A DNA stretch of 37,953 nucleotides from Ramicandelaber brevisporus (Eukaryota; Kickxellomycota; Ramicandelaberales; Ramicandelaberaceae), in NCBI GenBank assembly GCA_025201865.1, contig MU602817.1, positions 7,754 through 45,706 on the forward strand, in the 5' to 3' direction. Shown piece by piece: positions 9,001 through 18,900 of this stretch (its first letter is position 1; each line of letters begins with the position of its first letter). Position numbers and translations under genes: made by a program. The notes beneath the pieces are model-generated. The model was not told the origin of the DNA. It searched no databases and saw nothing but the letters and a program-made list of their open reading frames with translations.

Positions 9001-9620
9001 CTAACTTCCACTCTAAATCTCGGCCATAAATAGGCATGTCTCAAATGCAGCACCTTAAGTAGCTTCTCCAATGGCGCAAATCCATTTCTTTGGCTGGGAC
9101 CGCCAGTTGAGCCAGCTGCAATAGCTTCTGGACTATCGCTCAATGCCTTAATGAATGCGTGGTCGTGCTCTTCTCTCAGCATTCTAACTATAAAAGCCTC
9201 TGTTGAATCACTGCCAATTCTATGTGCATTGGCTATAATTATTCCAGTAATTAGATGAGTAGGTGCTCTCTTTGTTAGTAAATCCAATATAAAGATTTGA
9301 GATGATATTGATATTACTCCACCCTGTTTATACAATCGATTCCGCTCTGCTGCTGAAGTCTCTCCCACTATAACTGAAAGCGACGGAACGTGTGATCGAA
9401 GAATGGCAAGTTCTTCAGACTGGACATTCAACAGCAAAACAAGCACGCGTGGATCAGAGTAGCACCGAAGCATGTGAACAAGAATCTGCTGCAAACCGAG
9501 ACCACGGCCGAGAACGAGCAAGCCATCCTCTTCGATCAGCTCTTCAAACGCACGCTGCTGGAACGCCAGCGGCAGTCTACCAATCGGTGCACTGCCGACA
9601 ACAGAGATGCTTTCGTTCAT
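6003..9620 (-). CDS. RAD1: DNA repair endonuclease Rad1/XPF
   Basis: A 1205-residue XPF-family structure-specific endonuclease. The family partner is Rad10/ERCC1, with which it cuts 5' of lesions in nucleotide excision repair and removes flaps in recombination in the nucleus. The N-terminal two thirds is the degenerate helicase-like region (ITGIIIANAHRI, DEVRQ, YLEIVQPRFIIMYDP). The ERCC4 nuclease domain spans roughly residues 955-1090 and carries the complete active-site motif GDYILTPDICVERKSLPDL (GD-X9-ERK-X3-D), so it should be catalytically competent. The C-terminal helix-hairpin-helix region (VLRSMPGVTNHNYQLL...VEILGKENGEKLFKFI, about 1130-1195) is the usual dimerisation and DNA-binding part. 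The protein is somewhat longer than yeast Rad1 (1100) and human XPF (916) because of Gln runs near residues 585-600 and 685-705 and Ser/Gly-rich inserts. Confidence 0.95.
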   Translation of the reverse strand: MNESISVVGSAPIGRLPLAFQQRAFEELIEEDGLLVLGRGLGLQQILVHMLRCYSDPRVLVLLLNVQSEELAILRSHVPSLSVIVGETSAAERNRLYKQGGVISISSQIFILDLLTKRAPTHLITGIIIANAHRIGSDSTEAFIVRMLREEHDHAFIKALSDSPEAIAAGSTGGPSQRNGFAPLEKLLKVLHLRHAYLWPRFRVEVSDVLDSHSHSSGSGGGGSNQSVDVVELRQPISESMKLAQSAAMECIQMCLAEIRKVSRINDASELTVENSLISAFDDMLMAQLTNLWHRVGIKTRRLMDDIKLLRRIIASIGSLDCINLLEQMETIMAGNKLTFDTPAFKMVNALNLSPWLSSDAGNVLYSVIKARVYKKRKQSEPINYALQDRGLPQNIALVLETQPKWRLLRDVIDEVRQTMRSHPVSATANPSGRNNSRKGKGKAKGGSATSSTTAAGVNSDSKSAMIEAVKRFHAMMLETPSLKTPAAAIISERIRDMEASAENRNSSIDDEADMFDLASDLDLGLDMGYQRRNRVRNNGNTNNERIMVMVATYRSLRLIGRMLASAQGIDGPRILEECSVDSITQQQQQQQSNNGVQIKTERGNDDLLDEDEKPGFPEFMVRNLRNFFVWRGNVNKLQQYIPAYGAAARTGTGVITSEQLVELTTEAGAEGDVKLLIQSLQEKKSQQQQQQHQQHQQQSQSQGGGRCGPKRGNQPPNKRRRMRGGLSSSQSSTAQISGTGPSQVIELDDEDGLDPFASSSLVTELGPDSLSIELDAQAGLAPSSAAASTSATSTRMVTDALLEDAEMLPDDIDILTYYDSLVPLYLEIVQPRFIIMYDPSPTFVRQVEVYKAMHPECSVRLYFMVYDNSVEEQQYLTTIRREKDSFEKLIHEKSVMVIPIPPKRDSINSTTISTDAMNTSDEFLRTLNTRIAGGGATSSTAASRMLSVTNEQPRIIVDTRDFRSALPALLHMEGRFQVIPRTLRVGDYILTPDICVERKSLPDLIASLQSGHLYDQCTAMCRYYRTPVLLIEFDHRKEFGLRGFSEVIRGEISENDLTSRLCMLMLSFPQLRILWSAMPSETVVLFEYLKRDKLEPEADEAAAIGMDDRSMTASLRSTGGSTASSIDSMTGETIVNITPEEVLRSMPGVTNHNYQLLTSRFEDLRSLCDATEETLVEILGKENGEKLFKFINTSNASKATPAFL

Positions 9621-9741
9621 TTCTTGTTCTTGTTCTTGTTCTCAGTTTGATTCAAAAAGAAAAAACACTTCAGAAACAAAACAAAAGGCGGGGAATCCAA
9701 AAGTTTGCTGCGGACGACATTCACAACATGCCTCATTGGAT

Positions 9742-9757
9742 CAACAGCAGCAACAGC

Positions 9758-9804
<47 letters not shown>
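9742..9804. repeat. CAG/CAA trinucleotide repeat in the RAD1/XPF upstream region
   Basis: An almost pure CAA tract preceded by mixed CAG/CAA, about 21 triplets. It lies in the 279-bp gap between the SAP-protein stop and the XPF ATG. On the XPF strand it reads TTG repeats in the promoter or leader. It is not part of a credible coding sequence, although the plus strand is open through it. Confidence 0.85.
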
Positions 9805-9806
<2 letters not shown>

Positions 9807-9890
9807 TGGGTATAAAACGACATTGGTATTAAAAGACCAGGATGATAAAAGAAAATCATAAAATGCAGATGTACACTTGTCAGGAAGGCA

Positions 9891-9896
9891 TTTATT
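9891..9896 (-). terminator. AATAAA signal of the SAP-domain gene
   Basis: TTTATT on the plus strand lies four bases beyond the stop codon of the minus-strand SAP gene. The close spacing to the stop resembles other 3' ends in this window. Confidence 0.4.
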
Positions 9897-9899
9897 CAC

Positions 9900-10814
9900 T
9901 TATTTAGCAGCCGGTTGGTTGCCAAATCGCTTCATACGAGCCTCGCGCTGTGCTTGTTCCTCTGCACTCAGCTGCACTGGCTTCTGTTCCCGCTTGTTTC
10001 CGCCGCGGTGTTCATCACGGCGACCACCACCACCACCTCCTCCTCCATTGCCGCCGCGCTGTCCATCGCGTGCAACACGCTTTGTCGAGTTGTTTGCCGC
10101 CTCATCATTATCGCGACCGTGCTTCCGATCTCCACCTCTATGACGGCCACCACCGTGACCATGTCCTCCATGTCCACCATGTCCACCATGTCCACCATGG
10201 CCGCCCTGACGACGTGGCTTCTGTGCAAGTTCGCTTGATGACTGCACCGTGGCTTCTCCAAATCGAGCCAAGCGAGCCTGCTTCTTCTCATCGAGTGCCT
10301 TTGCTGCGGCTTCCTCCTCTGGTGTTTTTGGTTTATCGTCCTCCTTCTTCGTCTTCTTTGACTGGCCTGCCGATGAAAGTGGAGCTGATGGAATATACTT
10401 GGTGCCGAATCGCTTTGCACGCTCCTTCTTCTTTTTGGTCTCTTCGTCGTCGCCTTCTTTAATCTCCCACGATGCTTCCAATTCTGACTGATGCTGTGGC
10501 TTGGTATCGACAACAATATCTGCCAATGCTTCATCTACTTTGCCAGCAATAGTTGTAGCATCAGCCGCCATGTCGACTGGTTTGGCTTCGGTAGCTGGAG
10601 CGGAAGCAGTAGCAGTAGCAGTAGAAGCAGCTGCCGCAACAGCATCAGCAGCCTTTGGTGAGGCAGCAGAGACTGCAGTCTGCTTCTGATTGTGCTCGTG
10701 AAGGCGCGTAACGAGATCCTCCTTCTTACCAGCCGTGTCCAGACCAGCTGCAGTGCACAGATCGCGCAGCTCGCCAACCTTGAGCTTCTTCAGAGCCGTC
10801 AGATCGTGTGTCAT
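9900..10814 (-). CDS. SAP-domain RNA-binding protein, Tho1/SARNP (CIP29)-like
   Basis: A 304-residue protein. Residues about 4-42 form a SAP domain (LTALKKLKVGELRDLCTAAG, then a Lys/Leu-rich second helix), a DNA/RNA-binding helix-turn-helix. The rest carries three copies of the arginine/RFG motif typical of the Tho1/MOS11 C-terminal region: ERAKRFGTKYI near 137, KQARLARFGEA near 185 and REARMKRFGNQ at the end. In yeast and animals these proteins work with the THO/TREX complex and the Sub2/UAP56 helicase in mRNP assembly and export from the nucleus. Between the last two motifs lies a Gly/His and Gly/Arg-rich stretch (GGH repeats, then RGG-like), probably RNA-binding. At 304 residues it is longer than its relatives (about 210-220) because of Ala/Thr-rich and Gly-rich linkers. 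The ATG at 10814 is chosen; the open frame upstream is a CA-repeat leader. Confidence 0.82.
   Translation of the reverse strand: MTHDLTALKKLKVGELRDLCTAAGLDTAGKKEDLVTRLHEHNQKQTAVSAASPKAADAVAAAASTATATASAPATEAKPVDMAADATTIAGKVDEALADIVVDTKPQHQSELEASWEIKEGDDEETKKKKERAKRFGTKYIPSAPLSSAGQSKKTKKEDDKPKTPEEEAAAKALDEKKQARLARFGEATVQSSSELAQKPRRQGGHGGHGGHGGHGGHGHGGGRHRGGDRKHGRDNDEAANNSTKRVARDGQRGGNGGGGGGGGRRDEHRGGNKREQKPVQLSAEEQAQREARMKRFGNQPAAK
10163..10203. repeat. 9-bp tandem repeat coding Gly-Gly-His
   Basis: Four to five copies of a unit of the form TGTCCACCA run in tandem inside the SAP-protein gene. On the minus strand they encode Gly-His-Gly repeats. The near-identity of the units points to recent slippage expansion. 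Confidence 0.8.
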
Positions 10815-11135
10815 GTTCGAGCACTGTTGGTTGTTGGCTGTTGTTGTTGGTTGTTGGTTGTGTTTTGATGAGAGGTTACGGTTTCGGTCGCTGAGAAAAC
10901 CCCTTACAAAAAAGAAAACACACATACACACACACACATACACACACACATAACGAGAGAAATTAAGCGACTTTACCACACAATACTCGGTGTCATTTAC
11001 ACCTCTCCCATCAATTATTCCTTATAGTGTTCCCTGGGGGTTGTAGTTTGCATTTTATTCACTCCAGTTCAAACGAGAATTAAAATAAGGAAAGAGGGAA
11101 AGATTGATAATGACTATAAAAGACAATAAAGATAC
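10815..11135. other. Spacer with (CA)n leader and a 3' signal
   Basis: 321 bp between co-oriented genes. It holds a CA/TA dinucleotide tract at about 10918-10951 in the SAP-gene upstream region and a TTTATT at 11054-11059 that reads AATAAA about 80 nt after the stop of the next gene. No gene is supported. Confidence 0.6.
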
Positions 11136-11851
11136 TTAATAAGTCTCAAACTCTTCGCCGTCAGCAGTTGGATCCACAATGAATTCTGGTCTAGCATTGC
11201 TCATTGACGAGATCGATCTGGCGGTGGTTGGAGTTTTCGGAATTCGCGATCCAGCTGGACCATTGGCTGATGATCCTGAGATTCTTGACGGTGTAACAGC
11301 GTTACCAGCACTGGGAAGTCTTGATACGCGCGGTTGAGGGGGCTTTGGCATTGGCAGGAATGAGCGAGCGGCTGACGGAGTGGTTGCACGCTTAACAGGA
11401 CCAGTCTTGCTGTGATTTGCGGCAATAGAGCCGGGTGTCAGTAGAAGAGAGGAGCGGTTGGAAAAGGGAGAAGAAAGGGCAGGACTAGGTGTTGATGGAA
11501 TCCGCAGACCAGTGCTGGATGTTCCACCAATCAATGATGCTGTAGAAACTGACTTGCGTAACCGAGGCGATGGAGAACCAGCCTCGATGTTTGGAGAGTG
11601 TGAGTTGGCGATGTTTGGACTGCCTGTTCTGTGTTGTGAGTAAGGAGACTGTCGGCCATTTTGAACACCTCCGACTGATGGTAGTCTGGTAGTTCGTGGC
11701 GTTGTTGCCGAGGCAGAGCTGTTGGCTGAAGCAGCAATAAGACTCTTGCGAGCGCTGGCAGCGTTAGCTTCCCACGCACGTTTGAGTTCGGATACAGATG
11801 AGGATGCCGGTTGTGCAGTTGACTGCCGGCTAGTTGGTCTTGCTGTCTGTG

Positions 11852-11886
<35 letters not shown>

Positions 11887-14738
11887 GTGTTTTCATCAGT
11901 TGGTCTTGTTGATGACGGGGTGGCTGCTGAAGCGCGACTTGGAGTGGAGCTGCGATAACCAATCACAGTTGCTGGTCGAGAACTGTTGCTGTGGCTGTGG
12001 CTGGCGTGGTCTGTCTCAAATTGAACAGGCGGAACAGGCGGCATGGGTGGAATAGATGATGGAGAGAGCAGCGAATCGGGTCTTGTAGTCTGTAGCATGT
12101 TGCTCGATTTGCGACGAGCAAGACCAGATACAGGCATATTGGGCGAACGAGCAGTGGCTGGAGAAAGTAAAGACGGGGAGTGGTGCTGCGAAGTTACAGA
12201 GCGAGCCATCATGGATGGGCTAGGCAGAATACCGGCATCAAGGGCTGCTGAGCTGCGTCTAGATTGCAGCGGACTTGGAATGGCCAAGCCACTTGGCGGA
12301 CGTTCTCGTGAGACTTGAGAAGGCTGTGGCAATCGAGATCGCTGTGGCAATTTGCTAACTGGTGTTTGCTGCTGCTGCTGCTGCTGCTGTTGTTGTTGTT
12401 GCTGTTGCTGTTGCTGTTGTTGTTGTTGAGACGGCTGTGGCACAGAGGTTGACATTGATGATAGAGGGCGGTGTGTGGATATGTGCTCAGGTTGCTCAGT
12501 GGCAAGTGGAGTCACATCTGGAGCGCCAATGCTTGAGATGGCCGATGAACCGGATGCGCCAATAAGAGGTGATGGAGATGCCACAGAATACGGCGATCGC
12601 TCATCTGAGGGTGCCGGGGATATTAATCCGCCAAGAGCTGTCGAGCTGGCAGCATCTGGAGTCACGCTCACTGATTGCTTTGACTCGGTATCTGAAGTTT
12701 GGGCTGAGGTTGGCGATGTCGAAATGAGATCGGCCGTGGCTGCTGTGATCTTAGCTTTAGCGTAGGATTCAGCAATATCCTCTTCCAACTCCATCAAATG
12801 ACAATGCAATGATTCCCAGTGTTTCTCCAGTTGATCAAACTGCGTTTTCAGTATATTCTCGTTTGATGCTGTTGGTGGCTGTTTATGAGACTGAGATGAA
12901 GCTTCAGGGATTTCTTGAGAGAGCTGGTCAAATTTACGACCCATTGGTGAAGGTGGAGGGAGTTCGTTTGCATCAGACTTATCGTTCAAGTAATGAATTA
13001 GTGAGGAGATACCAGCTGCTTCACGTAATGAGATGTCACTATTTATAGTAGATAGCAATTGAGTAATTACAGGCATAATTGAATTCCGACTTTTGAAGTA
13101 ACCACTTTTCAACTGATGAATAGTTCTACTCGATTGTTCTTCGTCTATGTTAATGCAATTGATTTGTTTCCTGGTTGAATATAGCAATGCAGATATACGT
13201 GCAGTATGAAACAAAGTCTCCACTCTGTCATCTTCAAATCTCAATAGCAATCTTGCTGCAAATACATGTCGACGAATTGTGTCAAATTTGTTTGTCAGAG
13301 TATCATACTCCTCCTGCACCGCCGTCAAGCTACGTCGCAGGCTGCATGAGATGTCTGTGTATGCTCGCAGAATACGGCGACGTATTAGACTGAGACGAGG
13401 CGACAGTGTTTCAATTTGCTGTCCAAGACGTGCCAGTGCGTAATCTTCGCGTCGCTGAATATCACCCAGTCGCTCGGTGCCTGCCAACGGTGGTAGCTGC
13501 TGCGAGGATAGCACTGATTGCGACATGGTTGATGAGGAGAGGGATGATGCTGGCGGAGGCTCAGTCTTTGCAATCAGTTGTGATGTTGTCATTGTGCCCA
13601 GCACTGCTTCATTATCGCCAATTACTAGTTTACTGCTGTCTCGACTACTGAGCTTCATAATACACCCGATGCAGTTTTGAGCCGCATCGCTTCGCTCGTC
13701 ACGCAGCTGCCGAGTCTGTTGTTTCCATCTGTCACTGAATGCGGTGAAATGATGGGCAGTATCTCCAACATCAACCTTAATACGCAGTAAAGATGCGGCC
13801 AACTCCTCAGACTGCCGAGCATGAGCAGCAAGCTCCTTTATGCGAGATAGCTGTGCTTGAATATCTGCCCATTGTGTCAGGATGTCATCCAACCGGCGTG
13901 GCAAAACCTTGGTGACTTGCTCAACAACAACTGGGTCGAGAACTGGCAGCCGCGGCAATCCGGCTGATGCCGACGAGTTGCTCGATGCTGTAGATGGTCT
14001 ACCAGTATCATCTGTCAACTGCTGGGAGTGGTGCTGGAGCTGGAGCTGCTGTTGCTGCTGTTGTTGCTGGCGCTGCTGCTGTTCAGCCTGGCGTAATGCA
14101 ATTGCAAAAGTCTCCTCCACGCGAAGACCGAGCGCTTTGAGCATGTCCAGAGTTGGAGTAAACTGACGCAGCATTGTCTCAAATGAATCGGTTGATACAC
14201 CTGGTTTGTTGGACTTTACATCCAACTCGAGCGAAAACAACGACACTTTGGCTGCTTCAAACCACAAGTCAACTTCACGTGCGCCTCGATCGAACTTGTC
14301 AAGCAACTCTGGTAATGGCAACTCGGACGTGTCATGGCCACTCATTGAAGAAGCTGTAGAGACGGCGGCTGGTTGTAGAGAGAGGATAGCTGATTGTGCA
14401 GGAGACTGATGCAGCTGGCTCGAGGCTGATGATGCTGTGGATAGAGGCGGTGTAGATGCCAATGGAGGTCCCTGTGCAACGAGATTCAATGGATCCAGCA
14501 ATGTTGACCGTTCGGCAAAAGTTCGCAGGTATTCACCAGTTGCTGTCTCCGCACCTGAAACCAGTGTCAATGGTGCTGTTGCTGGTGCTGTTGCTGTTGT
14601 TACTGTTGGCGTTTTACTGCCAAGCGACATGGATGCAAGAGGCGCAGCCAGCTGCTTTGCGTCCACACTACTGACGGCGTCTTTTGGCGAAGCGTGACCA
14701 AACTCGCCTGTTGCTGCAGCGTGCTGAACCTGCTGCAT
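11136..14738 (-). CDS. Kar9-like, SxIP-motif microtubule plus-end protein
   Basis: A large protein of 1200 residues. Residues about 140-660 are predominantly helical, beginning LLDKFDRGAREVDLWFEAAK and ending in a Glu-rich coiled-coil-like piece (LEKHWESLHCHLMELEEDI). This resembles the all-helical domain of fungal Kar9, which links Bim1/EB1 on microtubule ends to myosin for spindle positioning. The C-terminal half is disordered, rich in Ser, Pro and Gln, with a Gln run near residue 780 and another near 960. It contains many EB1-type SxIP/SxLP motifs in basic Ser/Pro context: SKLP, SRLP, TRLP, SRLP near the end and GSRIPKTPTTARS near residue 1163. The chain ends in GEEFETY, an acidic-aromatic tail like those read by CAP-Gly domains. 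Assignment to Kar9 rests on architecture, not a clear signature. ATG 14738 was chosen because the longer frame runs through a repeat-rich leader. Confidence 0.55.
12363..12429. repeat. Poly-Gln coding tract (CAG then CAA)
   Basis: On the minus strand about 22 consecutive Gln codons, CAA-rich at one end and CAG-rich at the other, lie within the disordered half of the Kar9-like protein. A second, shorter Gln run lies at about 11848-11885. Confidence 0.9.
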
Positions 14739-15997
14739 CGATACCGAACAGAGTAACAAAAAAGAAGAAGCTGAAGAAGAAAGTTGTTTGTTGGTAGCTA
14801 TAGGGCTGAGCAAACAAAACCTACAGCTGGTTCTTCTGCCGTGGTTGAGAGAGTAAGAGAGTGAGTGAGAGTGTGTGTGTGTGTGTGTATGAATAAGTTT
14901 TGACTGACAAGCTCGGCTGGTCTTTGAAGATTGAGCACTGAAGTGTTGGGCAGAGGAGGTCAAGGATCGTGCTGTTGCTGTTCTTGTTGTTGTTCTTGTT
15001 GTTGCTGCTGCTATTGCTGTTGTACAGAGGTGGCGGAACTACAGAGGAAAGTTCCCGAATATGAAGACACAAACAAGCAGGCAGAGTCCAGCAAAATATG
15101 CGAGAAAGGGAGGGAGAGAGAGAGAGATAGAAAAAAGCACGTCGCGTCGCTTCTCCTCCTTTTTGTCAGTAAAGAGGATGATGGGTCGGTAGCCAATATG
15201 ACAGCAGTGTCACAATATCGATGCAATAGCAGCAACAAAGTTAGAAAGAGAAAATAGAGAAAGAGAAAGAGAAAGAGAAAAGTGAATGGTGAGAGTGAGG
15301 GAAAGAAGAGTGAGTAGAGGATCGACTCCAGACATCGACCGTAACTATAGAAATAAAAAAAAACAAGTGTATAGACGCCTCAGCTGCTGGAACAAATATC
15401 GAGGAGAAGTCATGCAGAGGGCGGTCAGTATAATATAAGGAGAGCCTGGGTGGCGGAAAGGGGCGGCGCAATGGAGGGGGAGGAAGAAGAAGAAGAAGAA
15501 GAGGAGGAGGAGGATGTGCTTGATTGCCGATGTGGCGTGGGGAGGAATGCCAAATCAAACTGTAGGATGTGCGCTGCGGTGTGCTACACATCAATTTCCC
15601 TTAATCAAAACGAGAGAGAGCTAAATTAAGCTTAAAATGGAAAGGCAAAGCAAAGCAAGGCAAGGCAGGATTAAATACAACTCAATATGTAGTAGTCTGT
15701 AAGCTAACTATGTAGTTAGTATTTGTGCTCATCCGATTGGTTTCAGTGAATCTTTATTGCTTTGTTATTTAAAGTCGCTTTGTTACTACCAACGCATGCT
15801 CTCTGTTTCCAGGCGGATTCGTTCATATAATGAATGTCCTGAAAGAGTATAAGCAGTGGCAAGGCTCTCCACAGTGCCCTCTTATACCAGAGAGTGAAAG
15901 TTCAACTCGGATGTTCTGCTCTATCCTACTCTACTCGACTTTGACTGGTGCATATTGTTGTAAAAGAAAAAACAAAACAAAACAAAACAAACCAGAG
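14739..15997. other. Divergent intergenic region with purine-rich repeats
   Basis: 1.26 kb between two divergent starts. From 14740 to about 15520 the plus strand is purine-rich: a GT run at 14868-14890, GA repeats near 15112-15127, AAAGAG repeats at 15255-15281 and GAA/GGA repeats at 15480-15514. This is the pyrimidine-rich leader of the Kar9-like gene. From about 15600 the composition becomes mixed; this is probably the promoter of the KICS2-like gene. Just before that gene's start is an AACAAAACAAAAC leader at 15968-15990. No RNA gene or extra protein frame is convincing. Confidence 0.55.
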
Positions 15998-18900
15998 ATG
16001 ATGTCGACTGAATCAGCCGCAGAGTCTGCAACACCTTTGCTGCAGCAACCACCTGCAGCTACGCTTGATTGCGAGTCAGATCCCGTTGAGCGCGACATCT
16101 TACCTCATACGTCAAATCTCTACGCTCACGGCCCTGCCTTCAAAATCAAACTAGTCCAAGATTCGCCCGACCTTCAAGCATTTGTCGAGCTTCTCAAAGC
16201 GCTGGGCAGTCTTGACCATGTCGAGGCAAAGCGACAGATTGCTTTCATTGAGAACATTAGTCGCGATGACTTTAGAGCCGCAGCACCTTCACTGTACCAG
16301 CTAGTCAATATTGAGAGCGTGTTTTACAGCATGCGATATTTGCGTCACGACGGACCATCATCTGCTCCAGTATCAACATCCACGGCTCAGCAACTTGCGC
16401 TGCAGTACCACATTGTGTGCAGCAATCTAATGGCGATTGCGACAAGGGTTGATGACATGTGGAAACAGATGCCAGCTCGCGAGAGTGCTCACGCCGAGAT
16501 TCAGTTTTTGGCCATAATTGGAGAGCTAGTCGCAGCGTGCAGACTTCGATTCTCACAGGTTGACTGCTTGGCTCTGATTCAGCGCGACTGGGTTGATGTA
16601 TCGATGGTTACTCTCCAACAGCGTATCTACGAGGATAAGATTGCGTTTCATGGCGACAATGCGTTCAGAGCACTTCCATGGTATACGCGAGTGCTCTGGC
16701 TGGAGATGTATACAGTCAGCTGCTTGTTGGATGCAAATATTTTCTGTGGAACAAACATGTATCAGATGAGTGCGACAGCATTGCAAAAGGCACATACAAG
16801 TTTGAGAGTGTTGGCAGAGTGCTGCGGTAAAGCTAGAGTAAATGAGCCAACAGCAGCCACAGCAACAGCCACAGCGGCGACAACAGCTGGTATAGATTTA
16901 ATGGACTCAGCTCACGATGGTCATATTGCACAGCGATCGACTTCTTCAGTTGGGCGAGCTGAGAGTTTGAGATTGTCCCAGCATTTTATGCATCGGCCAG
17001 GATCACCAGCGCCTTCTCTAAGATATGCATCTACTTCTATCAGTAATAATAATAATACCGCCACTGGTATACCATCTTCGGTTGCAGCCATGTCTGGCAC
17101 TCCCCAGTTATCACGGCTAAGTCAGCTATTTCCAGAATCACCACTGCCTGCTATCCCAGCTAGTCCACAGATCAGCATGCTCACTGCAGTCGACTCAACA
17201 GCCTCTCTGACATCTCTACAAAGTCCCGCCACTCCACTGATATCACAATTTGGCAACCCTCTCATTCAGTCCCCATTAATTGTACCCCCGAGTCCTTCAG
17301 CATCAACATCAACATCAACATCAGCAGCAATGCAGCATGGTCCCAAACCAGCGTCGACTACAGCTCGCGTGGCAACCACAGTGTCTCGTGCAGTGTCTGG
17401 CATCTTCAAAATAGGTGGCACTAGCTCTGCATCTCGCAGCACAGGCAGCAAGTCAGCAACAGCAGTAGACCAACACAATGCTAAACCTCACAAGGTGCTG
17501 CGAGGTTTACCACCATTCACGGTCTGGCTCAACTATTGGTCTGATTCGATTACTGCCAAAATGTCTATTGTATTTTCTCGCCATTTGCTTGCAGGTGAAG
17601 CTATGTTTCACCGCAGCATCGCTCGTTCAGCGCTGTGGGGCCAGCCTGGCGCACTGCTGGGTTTGTCTGGTGACAAGACTCTGTGGGATCACTATTCAGA
17701 CATGCTGAGTATTCCGGGAGTGTGCTATGTTGCATTTGTAGCTCGATTGTTTGTCAATGACAGAGGCGTCATGGAGGATCAGTTTGCACCAGATGGAGAC
17801 TTTGCAACTCGAATGCAGGATATTCCATTAACTGGACGCGAGCGGTATCGCTTCTTCAATGTGCTGACACCGGGTTTAATCAAAGACCACAATGCACTGC
17901 GGAAGGCGTTCATTTCGCGCACGCAAAGCACAGTTGGCAGTTCTGATGATGGTGATAGAAACGGAGCTGGAAACGTGATTGGTGAGGAGGATATTGCAGT
18001 GTTCATGGAGATGCTGGAAGATGTTGGCATAGTAACAACCATTCCATCGCGGTTGATGGGTCCTACAAAAGGGTCAAAGATTTACCACAAAGCAACAAAT
18101 GTGCCAACGTTTGCCAAAACACTTCCTCAGCAGAGAGGCATATCGACCACTGGAAATGACAAGACCCGGCCATTATTTGTAAGACAAACTGGCAATGCAC
18201 TCCGTGAGAAGTTAATTGACAATGTGCTGAGAACAATGCAAGTTAGCGCCAGAACAATTAGTGACGACTTGAATAATGCAAACGCACTCTCGCCAGCTGA
18301 TTTGACTAACGACACAAACGGCAGCACTGAGCCACTGTTGCTGCCATTGAAGTGTGCAGCCCATGTGCCACTGGATCAAGAGGCTGTGCAGAATGCAGAT
18401 GTTGAACAGTGGTATGTTAATAGATGGTTAAGAAACGCTAGATTAATTGGTAGAGGAGGCGATGGTAAAGTTGAGTTGATTTGTCTAGAAGATGTGTGGT
18501 CAATGCCTCCCCATGTAAGAAAGGGCATTGAGAAACGAATCGAGGAGAGATGCAGGCATGATGATTCACTTAAGCAGCAGTATTTGAAGCTGGTGTCACG
18601 AATGTTTGGCTCTCCAGCTCACAGCCAGCAGAAACCAAGTCAGCATCGCACGACTCCAGTAGAAAAGCGACCCATTTATTATCGGCAGCGGCAAGTGCAT
18701 GTTAGAACACCCAAGGCGAAGCGCACACTCTTCATTTCAGTCGTAGATACTCAGCCGCATGTAATCTCGATTGTTGCTGCTATTGATGATGCCAAGTTAG
18801 AAGATGAGTACATGGCTGCAGTTGAAGATCACAAAAATAAGCAGCAGCTCCAGCAACAACTGCGGCAGCAACAACAGCAACAGCAGCAGAGGCGCTATGG

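Noticed and set aside
9607-9861. Plus-strand frame coding a 20-plus Gln run
   Set aside because: It crosses the start of RAD1/XPF on the other strand; the Gln run is just the CAA microsatellite and the flanks are not protein-like.
10815-10979. N-terminal Val/Cys-rich extension of the SAP-domain protein
   Set aside because: It translates a CA/TA repeat; Tho1-type proteins start just before the SAP domain, as the ATG at 10814 does.
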